NCBI GenBank assembly: GCA_025716855.1
Contig: JAIXMQ010000033.1
Location: forward strand, 62,001-126,000
Direction of reading: 5' to 3'
Source of the DNA: Pilaira anomala
Taxonomy: Eukaryota > Mucoromycota > Mucoromycetes > Mucorales > Mucoraceae
Length of the DNA stretch: 64,000 nt
The notes under the pieces were generated by a model. The model was given only the letters and a program-made list of their open reading frames with translations. It did no database searches and had not been told where the DNA came from. Of this stretch, positions 10,760-22,026 are shown one piece after another. A program made the translations under genes and the position numbers. The first letter of the stretch is position 1, and the number at the start of each line of letters is the position of its first letter.

Positions 10760-10838
10760 GTAGTCGTCGGCCTTAAATCGGAAACGGCCTTAAATCGAAC
10801 GGCCTTAAATCGAACGGCCTTAAAAAGAGCGGGTACTG
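10760..10838 (-). repeat. Right terminal inverted repeat and subterminal repeats
   Basis: The last 26 bp mirror the left end. Inside it, GGCCTTAAATCG-type units recur three times, followed by GGCCTTAAAAAGAGC at the tip. Related CCTTAAATCG appears once near the left end at about 5800. Such subterminal arrays usually bind the transposase; that role is inferred here. Confidence 0.75.
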
Positions 10839-10840
10839 TA

Positions 10841-10988
10841 CATAGAGAAAATTAAAAAAAAATAGAGTCTTCTAGAAAAAGGGAACAGAATACCAAACAC
10901 GTCTCGCGGGTAGTTAAACCTTGATGATACTGAAGGTCATCTTATGCTCTAGCGCGCTTCAGTGCAGTCTTTTTTTTTTCCCCCAGGT

Positions 10989-11023
<35 letters not shown>

Positions 11024-11616
11024 GACTGATATTTATACTTTACAGAGTAAAGAGATACTTTTAGAAACTTGTTTCCAAATCAGACGATTAGATGTTGAGA
11101 GATTACATAATATCTTTTTTTATTTTTTTAAGTGTATCATTATCTTGAGGTTATGGAAATAAGAGAGAGAGAGAGAGAGATTTTTTATTTTTTTCATTGC
11201 CACTCCAAAAAAAAAAAAGCCTCCTGTTAAATGACAATTTTTTTTTATTAAAATTCGGGTGGTGTGTACCTGGTTTTTTTTTTTTTTTTTTTTTTCTTTC
11301 TCTCTTTTCATTATCTTTATTATTATTTTTTACAGGTCTAAAAAACTCTTTTTTCTTTTTATTTTTTGACCCTTAAAGTAATCATCCCCTACGTAATGTT
11401 GGGCTGGTAAAAGAAAAAAAAACAAAAGGAATTTAGATCAAGAAACATACACAACACAAAAAAGAAAGGAAAGATTAAAACATTATAATAACCACCCCAC
11501 TCTCTCTCTCTCTCTCTCTCTTTCTCTTTCTCTTTCTCTTTCTCTTTCTCTCTCTCTCCCTACCTCCTCCTCTTCTTTTTTTCTCTGTAACAAAAAACTA
11601 AATAAATAAAAAGAAA
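10841..11616. other. WNK upstream region with pyrimidine microsatellites
   Basis: It contains T-runs at about 10970-11022 and 11275-11295, a GA microsatellite at 11161-11180, and a long CT/CTTT tract at about 11500-11580 ending 40 bp before the WNK start. The CT tract probably belongs to the promoter or 5' leader. No gene was seen. Confidence 0.5.
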
Positions 11617-13544
11617 ATGGACAAGTCTAAAAGTGAAGAGTCACTCGATTCAGGTGTCTACAGTCCTTCTTCGACCGAAATAAATAACGAACAAAATACA
11701 ACGAGTTCTCTTTCGTTAGTACGCCAATTGGCAGCTCAATTTCCTGAATATGAAAGACAACCACATATGGAACCTTTTGGCGGTGTCTGGATGAATCCAA
11801 ATACAGAAGTAGATCATAGACAAGATACAGAAAGAGTGATTGAAGTTTCTAATAATGGTCGTTTTGCAAAATTAAATACTTTTTTGGGTAAAGGTGCCTT
11901 TAAAGTAGTTTATAAGGCAATTGATAGAGAAGAAGGATATGAAGTTGCATGGAATGTACTTCAGGTAAAAAAAAAAAAATGTATATGCTATTACAAAATT
12001 TAACACTTCCGACAGGTGTCGAGGCAAGAGGTAAAGGCCTTTGGTCACGAAATAGAAATATTAAAGTCAGTAAGACATCCTAATATTATTACATTTCATG
12101 AAGCCTGGTATAATGATACAGAATTTGTATTCATTACTGAATTAATGACATCAGGTACATTAAGAGAATATATTCGAAAGTTATCACCTTTACCAAATAT
12201 GAAGATTGTAAAAAGATGGTGTAGACAAATTTTAAAAGGATTAGTTTATTTACATGGACATCAACCGACGATTATTCATCGAGATATTAAATGTGATAAT
12301 ATATTTATTAATGGTGCCCATGGAGAAATAAAGATTGGTGATATGGGTACAGCTGAAATGAAAGTAGATAAAAAGTATACTGTGATTGGTACACCTGAAT
12401 TTATGGCACCTGAAATGTATGAAGAAAAAGGTTATAATGAAAAGGTCGATATTTATGCTTTTGGTATGTGTCTATTAGAAATGGTCACTGGTGAATACCC
12501 TTATAATGAATGTACAAATGCTGCTCAAGTATTTAAAAAGGTCACTCAAACAATTAGACCTGAATGTTTATCAAGAGTAAAAGATGAGGAAGTGTTGAAT
12601 TTAATTAATAATTGCTTAGCAACTGAACATGATCGTATGTCGGCTTTGGAAATACTAGAACATTCATTTTTAGCCGTTGAACCTGAAGTCGTCTTATTAG
12701 CTACGGATCCAACCATGAAGCAATTGACTTTGCAAGTCGTTTTCAAAGGCATGGATAAATTATCCGTTAAATTCGAATTTAATGCGGATACCGATACGGC
12801 TGAAGATGTTGTTGCTGAAATGATTGAAGAACAAGTATTACCTGAAAGATATCAACAATTAATTACAGGTGATATCAATCGATTATTACGTGATCTGAAT
12901 AAACAACAAAATTCAGCCGCTGAAAAAATTGAAGATGATCGAATGGTCTGGAGAAGAGAGAATGATATTCGTTCCGAATTAGAACGTGCCAAAAAGGAAT
13001 TAGTGGCTGCAAGAGATAAAATATTAGATGTAGAAAAAATGTGTGAATCTTTTGAACAAAGAACTCAATTAGCTGAAGAAAGATATAAAGATACCATGAC
13101 CGCATTAGAACAAGCAAGATTGGCCTTAGATGCTGAATACGAAAATGATATACCTCATAATAATACTGAAGATCATGTATCTATGGATTCATCAGGTAAC
13201 ATACATGCATATATATCTTTTTTTTTCTTTGTTATTAAATTATCATAATAGAATATCCAAATGATACAAGTATAGAAACATTCGTATTAGAAACTGCTGC
13301 TGCTTCCAACCGTAACAAAGATAAAGCGCTAGAATGGGTTCATAAATTACAAAATCAAGATATCATGACCGTAGGTGATTTGCGTGATTTACATGATGAA
13401 GATTGGGCTGGTATTGGTCTAACCGTATTTGCTTTACGTGCTTTAAAAAACATGTTGGTTGGTAAAAAGCAAACGTTTCAAAGGTCAAGAGCTACTTCAA
13501 GTGGTACAAATACACCTATTGATGAACAAGAACAATTCCTGTAA
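11617..13544 (+). CDS. WNK-family serine/threonine kinase
   Basis: Three exons (11617-11964, 12016-13195, 13252-13544) give 606 residues. The kinase domain covers about 84-335. The glycine loop is GKGAFKVVYK, with the WNK-specific lysine at K96, and the usual beta-3 lysine is replaced (EVAWNVLQ, Asn113), which defines the family. The catalytic loop is HRDIKCDN (D206), the magnesium site is DMG (D225), and the activation segment runs to GTPEFMAPEMY. An OSR1/PF2-like domain lies at about 354-407, a coiled coil at about 425-480, and a SAM-like helical end (KALEWVHKLQ, then VGDLRDLHDEDW) at about 525-580. Known WNKs act in osmotic/chloride signalling. The fungal role is inferred only. Confidence 0.93.
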
Positions 13545-13739
13545 CTTTATACCTCTTTAAATAAAATAAAATCCCCCCCCCCTTTTCCCTTTAGTGGCTT
13601 ATGTGACAGGTTTTACTATCTTTGATTTTTTGTTTTTCAATTTCTTTTTTTTTTTCTTTCTGCTTTAATTCGCTTTACTTACTTATTTCCAACCTCCCCC
13701 TTTTTTTTTCTGACCGTTCTTCATATATAAAAAAAGACA

Positions 13740-15575
13740 ATGGCAAAGAATAAGAAAGTTGTACAAAAAGAGTCTACTAAAGAAGAACCTGTCAAAAATG
13801 AAGAGAAATATTTGCGTGTACAAGGCGATGCTTCAACTAAAGTAATAACAAGCCCTTTTTTTTTGACAGCTGATAAGTTTATTAACTTACTTTTTTTTTT
13901 GTGAACCGTAGAAAGTAACCGACAGAAAGTTGAAAGCAAAGTTAACTCATCAAGAAAAACAAACTCGCGATGCTGCTCGTGCTGCTGCTAGAGCCGAGTT
14001 ATTGTTACAAGAAGAAGAAGGCTTTCTTGAAGCAGAAGGTTTAGAAAAGACCTTTAAATTTAGACAAGATCAAATCTTTTCCAGTCTCGACGTCAATTCA
14101 GCAAGCAAGGTAAAAAAAAAAAAAAAAAAATAAGGAATGTACACGCTGGAGATATATTTATATTTATTTATCTTAGATCTTCTCTCTCGATTTACCTGAA
14201 TATGGTCCTTATGCTATTGACTACACTAGAAACGGTCGTCATTTGTTAATTGGTGGTCATAAAGGACATATTGCAGCTTTCGATTGGCAAACAGGTGGCC
14301 TTCATTTTGAAACACATGTTAGAGAAACAGTGCGTGATGTTACGTAAGTAATGATACAAGAAACCTTTTAACACACACACACACACAACTAAACACTCCC
14401 TTTCCCTTTCTAGATGGCTTCATAATGAAACTTTGTTAGCAGTAGCACAAAAGAAATATGTTTATATTTATGATAAATCCGGCCTCGAAATTCATCGTCT
14501 TATGAACCATACCTATGTAGATCGACTTGAATTTTTACCTTATCATTATTTACTTGCAACCATTGGTAGTAACGGATACTTGAAATATCAAGATACATCT
14601 ACTGGAGAGTTAGTAGCTGAAAAACGTACAAAGTTAGGACCTTGTAACACCATGACACAAAATAGACATAATGCAGTCATTCATTTAGGCCATCAAAATG
14701 GTTTAGTGACGCTTTGGTCACCTTCTATGCCTGCACCACTTGTTAAAATGCAATGTCATCGTGGACCTGTGAGATCAATGGCAGTTGATAAATCTGGGCA
14801 TTATATGGCTACATCAGGTGCTGATGGACAATTAAAGATTTGGGATATTCGTACTTATGGATGTTTACAAGAATATTATACACCACGTACAGCTACTAGT
14901 TTAGATATTTCAGATACAGGATTATTAAGTGTTGGTATAAATTCAACTGTACAAGTATGGAAAGATGTATTCAAGACCAGACAACAATCACCTTATATGA
15001 CACATCTTGAAAGTGGATCCATGATTTCAGAAACCAGATTTGTACCCTTTGAAGATGTGTTGGGTGTAGGACATCAAAAGGGATTCTCTAGTTTAGTTAT
15101 TCCTGGTGCTGGTGAAGCTAACTTTGATACACTTGAAGCTAATCCTTTCCAAACAAAGAGACAAAGACAAGAAACTGAAGTACATACATTACTGGATAAA
15201 CTTCAACCTGATATGATCGTATTAGATCCTACACAGATTGGTAAGATCAATAAAATGACAAAGGCTGAAATTATGAAGAAACGTGAAGAAGATCGTTTAG
15301 AAAAGTTGCCTGATTCACCAGAAAAGGATAAGAAGAGAATGAGAGGTAGAAATTCTGCATTAAAGAGACATAAGCGTAAGAAGAATAAGAATGTAGTAGA
15401 TCATAAAGTGGTAAGTAATATAAATATGAATTTATGCGTATATATATGTATGAATCATTTGCTAAATCATTATATTTAGCTTGATATGGAAGAAAAGATT
15501 GCAGCAGAAAAGGCAAATGTAGAAAAAGAAAAGAATAAGGATAGACCATTTACAACACTCGACATTTTTGAATAA
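13740..15575 (+). CDS. UTP7: SSU processome WD-repeat protein UTP7/WDR46
   Basis: Five exons (13740-13841, 13912-14109, 14177-14343, 14414-15410, 15480-15575) give 519 residues. The basic N-terminus includes [20 protein letters not shown] (about 38-60). A WD-repeat propeller follows (about 100-370), with [22 protein letters not shown] and [10 protein letters not shown] easily seen. The family-specific C-terminus contains [29 protein letters not shown] and a Lys/Arg-rich tail. Known role: U3-dependent small-subunit processome, early 18S rRNA maturation in the nucleolus. Introns close in frame. The stop lies 52 bp from that of the convergent RAS gene, so the two 3' UTRs probably overlap. Confidence 0.95.
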
Positions 15576-15627
15576 ATAATAATAATAATAATAAAGAAGA
15601 AAGAAAGAAAAAAAGCAAAAAAATATG

Positions 15628-16542
15628 TTATAATATAATACAGCAATGTAATCCTTCCTGTCCTCCTTCACTTGAAGAATTTCCACCTTGTTTTTCTTGA
15701 TTTAATCGTCTTATTTCACGTACAATACCAAAAAATGTATCTTCAATTCTAATTCTTTGCTTTGCTGATGTTTCTAAGAATTGACACCCATAATGCTTGG
15801 CTAATGATTTTCCATCTAATATGTATATATATATATATTCTTTTTAAGCTTACGTGTTCTCCTTAAATGTATACATATTTGTTTTTTTTTTACCGTTAGT
15901 TGAAACTTGTCTATCATGTTCTATATCACATTTATTTCCTATTAGAATGACTGGGAATGAATCAAAGTCTTTCACTCTAGCAATTTGATCATATAGCTTT
16001 CGAACTTCATCAAATGACTGCATAGATGTAATCGAATAAACCAGTATAAACCCTTCTCCATTTCGCATATATTGTTCCCTCATTGCACTTTTATATATAT
16101 ATATATCAAAAATGAAATATTTATTATTATAACTATATCATTTTTTTTTAAAAAAAAAGCTCTATGTATGTACCTGTATTCTTCTTGTCCTGCTGTATCC
16201 AGAATATCTAATAATGCACATTCACCGTCTACAACACATTGTTTTTTATACGAATCTTTTTATTATTATATCACGTCAGTAATAGTATATATAATATTAT
16301 ATATATAAAAAGAGAGAAAGAGAGAGAGAGAGAGAAACACGTATCTACCTTCAACAGTAGGGTCATATTCGTCAGTAAACTGAGACTTAATGTACTGAAT
16401 GGTCATTGCGGATTTACCAACACCTGTATTAAAAAAAAAAAAAATTATTTCTTATTTTGTATTGTTCGTTTTTATTTTTATAATTTTTACCTCCCTCACC
16501 TACCATAACAATTTTATATCTAATTTTCGTACATGTATACAT
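15628..16542 (-). CDS. RAS-type small GTPase
   Basis: Five exons (16491-16542, 16349-16423, 16174-16255, 15894-16087, 15628-15815) give 196 residues with no interrupted motif. The P-loop is GEGGVGKS (15-22), with Glu where human RAS has Ala11. The effector region is YDPTVEDSY, switch [13 protein letters not shown] (Gln66 equals RAS Gln61), then NKCD (121-124) and ETSAK (149-153). The end is HCCIIL: CaaX box CIIL with Leu last, predicting geranylgeranylation, plus an upstream cysteine suited to palmitoylation. Role: membrane signalling switch for growth and morphogenesis. The start chosen is the Met eleven codons before the beta-1 strand core; an in-frame Met seven codons further upstream (MINFDTF) also fits. 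Confidence 0.92.
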
Positions 16543-16992
16543 AAAAGTGTCAAAATTAATCATTTTAAAATACAAAAAAATTACCCTATCTTTCTTACTC
16601 TCTTAAAATGGATGAAGCAGCTATTTTGGACATATGTAAAATAAAAAAAAAAAAAAAAAGGATGAAAAAAAAAAAGAAACTTAACCTAAAATTACGTTTG
16701 AAGGAGTTTTATGTAATTTTTTTAAAGGAGTAGTAGAAAGCATTAATAAAAAATAAAGGGAGAAAGCTAAAAAAGAAAAAGAGTTATAGCATAATTCCTT
16801 CAACTGTAAACAAAACAAACAGAGAGATCAAACTTTTTTTTTAACCCGCCACAAAAGACTAAATAGCATCAAACATAATATGAGAATGGATACAATATGA
16901 ATTATATTAATAATGATGAAAAAAGAAGAGAAAGAAAAAAAAAGGTATAAATGATGGATAAGTATATATATGTATATATATAACGAATGGAA
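16543..16992. other. Intergenic region between RAS and the Zn-cluster gene
   Basis: A/T-rich with poly-A at about 16640-16660. It includes a short open exon-like stretch on the minus strand (ATG at 16743, LSTTPLKKLHKTPSN...) that cannot be spliced in frame to RAS. Otherwise nothing was seen. Confidence 0.5.
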
Positions 16993-19949
16993 TTAATAAT
17001 ACCATTCGTTATTATTATTGATGTTTGAAGCAAAAGAAGAAGCAGTAGCAGCAGTAGTACTTGTAGTAGCAGTAGTAGACTGATCAATGGATACTCTTGG
17101 ACTTACAAAATTAAATGCATTCATATCAAAGTTATTAGAAATAAAGCCTAAAAGAAGGTCTGTGCTGGCGGGACTGGAATTACCAGAAACAAATGTCGAT
17201 GTCTCTCCACCTGAAAATAAATTTAATGCGCTATTTGACATCATAAGTTCCATTTCCTCGTTCTGTGATCTGTCAGGAAATACTCCCCCAGGCACTTCGA
17301 ATTCTGTAAAAGAAAACGACTCAGTTGGTAGTTGCGATTCAATTTGCTGTTGCTCAAATTGTCGTAATCCAGAATGATACTGATACTGCTGCAGCAGTAA
17401 CTGCTGTTGCATTTGTTGTAGTTGTTGTTGCTGTAGTCGTAGTTGCTCTTGTTGTAGTTGCTCTTGTTGTCGTTGCTCTTGTTGCTGTTGCTCTTGTTGC
17501 TGTTGCTCTTGTTGTCGTTGCTGATGTTCTTGTTGTTGTAGCTGCTGCTGCTGTAATATTTGCTGTTGCTGCTGTTGCTGTAACTGTTGTTGTTTCTGCT
17601 GCTGGTGTTCTTGTTGTTGTTGCTCTTGTTGCTGCTGTTGTTTCTGTTGTATTTGTTGTTGTTGTAGTTGTAGTTGTTGTGCCTGTTGCTGCTGTTGTTT
17701 TTGTAGCGATGATGCTGACCGTGTTGGTTGCTGCTCTGATGAGGATGGTAGAGGAACTTCTTTATCTTTTATAGTTGGTCTTTTGAAATCTTTAAGATTA
17801 ATGACAAATTGACCTTTTTCGCCTCCAGTATTCTTTTTTGGCTTTTTAATGGGTTTTGTTTTCTGTGATACAGTTGCATTTGGGTATGAGTAAGGTTTGA
17901 ACTTTTTTGGAAAAGAGCCAGTTGGTTCTGTAGGTACAGGCGATTCGGTTCTCTTTCGTAAAGATACAAAACTAGGTGTATCAGGAGCTGATATCATAAA
18001 GTCAGGTTGCACAATTTTAGAACGTTCCTCGTCTTCTTGTTCTTTCGCCAAAATAAATCGGTTCTCATATTGGTTTTCTAGATCAGCCAAGGCGTTATAC
18101 AATAGCGAGTGCTTATTACGATATTGAGGTAGTTTCTTGAGGGTAACCGAACTTCTTTCATAGTTTTGATCTGGTTCAAGTTTATCATTATTAGAATTGC
18201 TTGTGGCATTCATGATATGAACTCGCATAGCCATAACAAGTGCATAAGCAATCATTGGAGACTTTGAATGGTACAATAAATCATTCGTATCAAGCTGAGA
18301 AGCTATATCAGTAATAATAATTGCTGCATAGCTACAAATTTCATATGACGGTCGAGTGCAGCCTCTTGTATTTACAACATCATTAACATATGGTCGATGT
18401 AATAGGATCAGATTGGTATAAAAAAACATTTGTTTCTGAAAATTCATACGTCTAGCTACTTGAGTTTCAGGAATAGTGATATTAGGTGGTGTAGAAGGTG
18501 GTGTATCTAATTCACTATTTGGATACATAATATCAGTGAGCCAGGAATCAACACTTGCTAAAAAAGCATTATGTCTCTACGTATGTAGTATAATAATTAT
18601 TAGATTGTTTTTTTTCTTCTTTCTTCTTTGTATTACCTTTACGGGTTCTGGAACTTTAAAGGGTGGGGGAGGACAATAGTTAAATTTGATAACACGAGCA
18701 GCGATTTTACTTAAAGCAATTATAGAAATTAAGCTCTGAAGCCACTCTTTGGTACAACCATCATCATTTCGTATTATCTGAGGTCCTGTAACATCACTAG
18801 AAAACAAAAACAGTTAAAATCATTTATTTAATTGTATAGATATGTAATATATACTTACAGAACCTTTTCTTCGGTTGCTGAAGGTCTACCATATGTCATA
18901 CTGATAGTACAATCAGTGATATAAGCCAACCAAAAGGTCCTTATACAAAGCTGACCTTCTGGGCTATCTTTTTCGGATATGGATGCGCGATGAATACCCA
19001 AATCTAGCGCGATTCGGAATGCTTCTCCGGACCAAAGCCATGTTCGTGTAAGATTTTGCGAAAGTTTAGTTTGCTCTAAATGATTAGCCATAATGATCAG
19101 AGCCAAGACAGTACTAATTCTTGGTGTGTCTTGGTATTTACTAACAAGTGCAGAGAAATAAGTGATACAATCGTTACCAAGGTCCTTGAATGTTTGTTGA
19201 TTTGTTTCTGTGCTAATACGGTCTGTTTGTACATGAGCAGCACGTGCAAATAAGGCGTAAAAAAACAATGGGGAAAGATAAGTTTGCTTATTTGCTTCTA
19301 AATATTCAAGTTGAGTTAATAGTTCATCCTTGTTGATTATCGGAAAAAATGGATTAAGATTTTGATAATAAACTTCGATTAGATATCTTTTATCTTGATA
19401 ACTAATAGATGGTATTTGAACTGGTATTGTATCTAACGTTGGGTATGAACAGTCATACTGAATTGAGTTGGGTTGATTTTCAGGTTGAAGATAAGCACAG
19501 AATGAAGTTTCACCGGCATAATGACGTGAAGAAAGTAATCCAGCTTTACGGAACCCAGTTGTAGAAGGTATAAAGTCAATGGTTGGCGTGGCTGAATTAT
19601 TGTTACTTCTATTATAATCGGAGGGTGATGAAGCCTCAGAAGAGCCATTTTTATCTTCTTTTCCATTATATGGAATATGGTGAATGCAAGTACAGTTTGA
19701 TTTATTGCATCGTTCATCTTTTTCAAAATTGGTATCACACTTGACCTTTTTCTTTCGACATTTTTCACAGGAAACTCCCTTCTTTCCCTGCTTCTTCTTT
19801 TCTGGCTCGGAATTTGCAACGGCTGGGCAAAATTTAAAGGTTTTTCTAGACTGGGCTGATTTTATATGTAAAATGTCTAAAACATCCTTTGCTACTGGTT
19901 GAAGCTTCTTTAGAGAAGGAAATGTTAATGCTGGAGGTTCTTCGATCAT
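16993..19949 (-). CDS. Zn-cluster fungal transcription factor with poly-Q tail
   Basis: Three exons (18859-19949, 18637-18796, 16993-18576) give 944 residues. A cysteine cluster at 61-88 begins CEKCRKKKVKC, as in Gal4-type Zn2Cys6 proteins. The second half is irregular: cysteines at 81, 86 and 88 rather than the usual C-x2-C-x6-C. The fungal-specific transcription-factor middle domain covers about 205-460 (YYQNLNPFFPIINKDELL, then TWLWSGEAFRIALDLGIHR, then FWLAYITDCTISMTYGRP). After a Ser/Pro-rich linker there is a 130-residue Gln-rich segment with frequent Glu, Leu and His, probably a coiled-coil or activation region. The tail is Ser/Thr/Asn-rich. Target genes cannot be told from sequence. 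The start Met follows an A10 run; an earlier in-frame Met lies in a CA repeat and is less likely. Confidence 0.9.
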
Positions 19950-22026
19950 TTTTTTTTTGACACACAAACGCACACACACAAAAAAAAAAGAAGATAAAAA
20001 AAAAGAGAAAAAAAAAAAGAGAAAAAAAAAAGAAAAAGGGACGAGAAAGTTAAAAAGGAAAACGTGTGTATTCTATATATTTTGTTTGTAGTACATTCAT
20101 ATTGTGACCTTTTTTTTTCCTCAGAAAAAAAGTTCATTTTATTACCATTAACACAATCATGAAGACTGAATTTTGATATATTTATGAAAATAAAAGAATA
20201 AGTGCCAAAAATGCATTTTATGCCTAAAGTTTTATTTTGATCTATTTGTTTGTTCAATTATCACTTCAGCATGCTTATACTTACTTTATTGACACTGTCA
20301 CGGATAGTGCGGGAACCGGCCCGGAAATAAACAAGCAATCTACATTGGTACCATTGATTTTAATGAAAATGATTTTCAAGTTGTTTATGTATAATCTTTA
20401 ACAATATGCAAATAAAACTTTCTAACATAACTCTTGTAACTAATTCTTTTATTCCCGTTGATAGGCTGCTGTATAAGCTAATTTCAAAATATGCAAGCTT
20501 TCGTGTGTCAAATACATTTCTCAAATCCGCGTGATTAACTGTTAGTTTTCTGCTGATTTTTTTTTTTATTGATCCGATCAGTCGATCTTTGTTAAGCTGC
20601 AGTTCTTTTTGTTTTTATATTTGTAAATCAAAATATTTATTCAAGTCAAAACAGCTTCTTCTCTCATAATACGAATGTTACGCATGCCTTATTTTTCAGT
20701 ATTAGTACTATTATTTATTTACTGGTTTTGATAAATCGGTAAGCATCACCCAAAAGATTTTCTTCATATTTAAACGGGAGGCTAGTATGTAGTAAGTCCA
20801 AAATAGGTGCGTCGAATCCAGAGTCTCTCGGAAGCAACCTTTTCAAGGAACACTGTTGGCATTTCCCCCTTACCAATAAGCCGGCCTTGTCAACCAATTG
20901 GGCAGTTCTTCCATACCCAAAATGTACACTGTTATCACTAGGCTTCAACAAATGTTCGAAATTTTACTTGGTAGATTTTCTCAAATACCATTCTTCGCGA
21001 GCCTCAATCATTGCAAGACAGAGGCATTTATGTAATGTATTCCCTACCAGATAAATCTCCAAAAATAAAAAAGATAAATATGTATACCATCTTTTGTTCG
21101 AGTTATTTACTTCAAAAAAAAATTTTGCTTGTACAATTCGTACAACATTTATTTGCAGTTTTTAGTAACGAAAGAAAATTTGTTTTCGATAAATTAGTTA
21201 GGCAATAACTCACGGAGTTCTGGTATCTCTTACCATTTTAGAACATGTATTGTACGTGTTTGAAAGTTGTTCATTTCTTGACATACTTTTTTGACTTGAT
21301 ATGATATTAATGAAACAAATGGTAAAGGTAGTAGCGGTAAAATATATTTATACTTTATTTCGAAATAAAATAGGAAAGAAAAAAAAAAGGTTAAACAAGT
21401 CTGTTTGAGACACATCAAACCAATCGCCTCTTTTTTTTTTCGCTCAATGTACATATTTTGGTTTCTGCTCCCAACTGAAAAGCTCTTAATACAACAAATC
21501 TTATTCTCTTTATTTATCAGTCCTTGTTTTTAATATTATATATCTGACTTACTTACTGGTATGGATTTACAATATAAGCATACACGAAATATGTATATAT
21601 TTAATGGCTGTTAAAGAAGTATTTTGATTTATCTCTAATCCCAGTTTGTTTTCGCTACACGAAAAAAAAACGAGGTTTGGGATGCATAATTATTATAAAA
21701 CAATTTTTGACACTCGCAATATCCTTAATATCATATTCAACTATAATTCTAGTTACATGTTCATGTAAAACTTGGTAAACAAATAGCAAATTTCTTCTGT
21801 ATATAATGACGCCATTCGTAGTTGTTGAGATTACTCATAAAATGTGCCCAAACAAAGCAATGTTGTAGTATTAATATGAAAAAGTATATATAATTTTATT
21901 TTTTCGTATATCATGATCCTTCTTGTCATCTGCGTTCTTGTTGTTAGTTTGTGGGAATTGCAGTTTATTTTTTTATTTTTTGTTTTTTTTGTTTTTGTTT
22001 TGACGAGATAAATTTATATGTCAAAT
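19950..22026. other. Mostly empty region with one gene relic
   Basis: Holds the promoter side of the Zn-cluster gene (A- and CA-rich to about 20040) and a GC-rich patch at 20297-20330 (TGTCACGGATAGTGCGG...) that resembles a transposon end but has no visible partner. A protein relic at 20715-21060 is listed separately. The rest is AT-rich without signal. Confidence 0.5.
20715..21060 (-). pseudogene. Relic of an unidentified repeated gene
   Basis: Two protein-like pieces sit in adjacent frames. Upstream (21060-20966) is a frame including CLAMIEAREEWYLRKSTK. After a stop and frame change comes a 79-residue frame ending at 20715 that includes GYGRTAQLVDKAGLL, then LLPRDSGFDAPILDLLHTSL. Codon composition is much less AT-rich than the neighbourhood. 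The family was not recognised. It looks like the C-terminal end of a mobile-element or expanded-family protein. Confidence 0.5.

Larger units (their letters stand above)
5749..10838. mobile_element. pogo/Tigger-type DNA transposon carrying a passenger gene
   Basis: The element begins CAGTACCCGCTCTA and ends with the inverted complement, and each end is flanked by TA (5747-5748 and 10839-10840). The inverted repeats match over about 26 bp with two mismatches. A TA target duplication and a CAG-type terminus fit the pogo branch of Tc1/mariner, as does the encoded transposase relic. The 5.09-kb length is large for this family because a second gene (8881-10374, minus strand) lies between the transposase and the right end. 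The right terminus has several copies of CCTTAAATCG next to the inverted repeat. The transposase is frameshifted, so the copy is probably non-autonomous today. Confidence 0.9.

Noticed and set aside
16683..16743. Possible first exon of RAS beginning at 16743
   Set aside because: Neither its GTTAAG nor its GTAATT donor joins the RAS P-loop exon in frame; the Met at 16542 within that exon works without it.
17325..17774. 149-residue Ala/Val-rich frame on the plus strand
   Set aside because: It is the antisense shadow of the Gln-rich repeat in the Zn-cluster factor; composition follows from reading CAA/CAG on the other strand.
20297..20330. TGTCACGG... as an LTR end
   Set aside because: No second LTR, primer-binding site or retroelement frame nearby.
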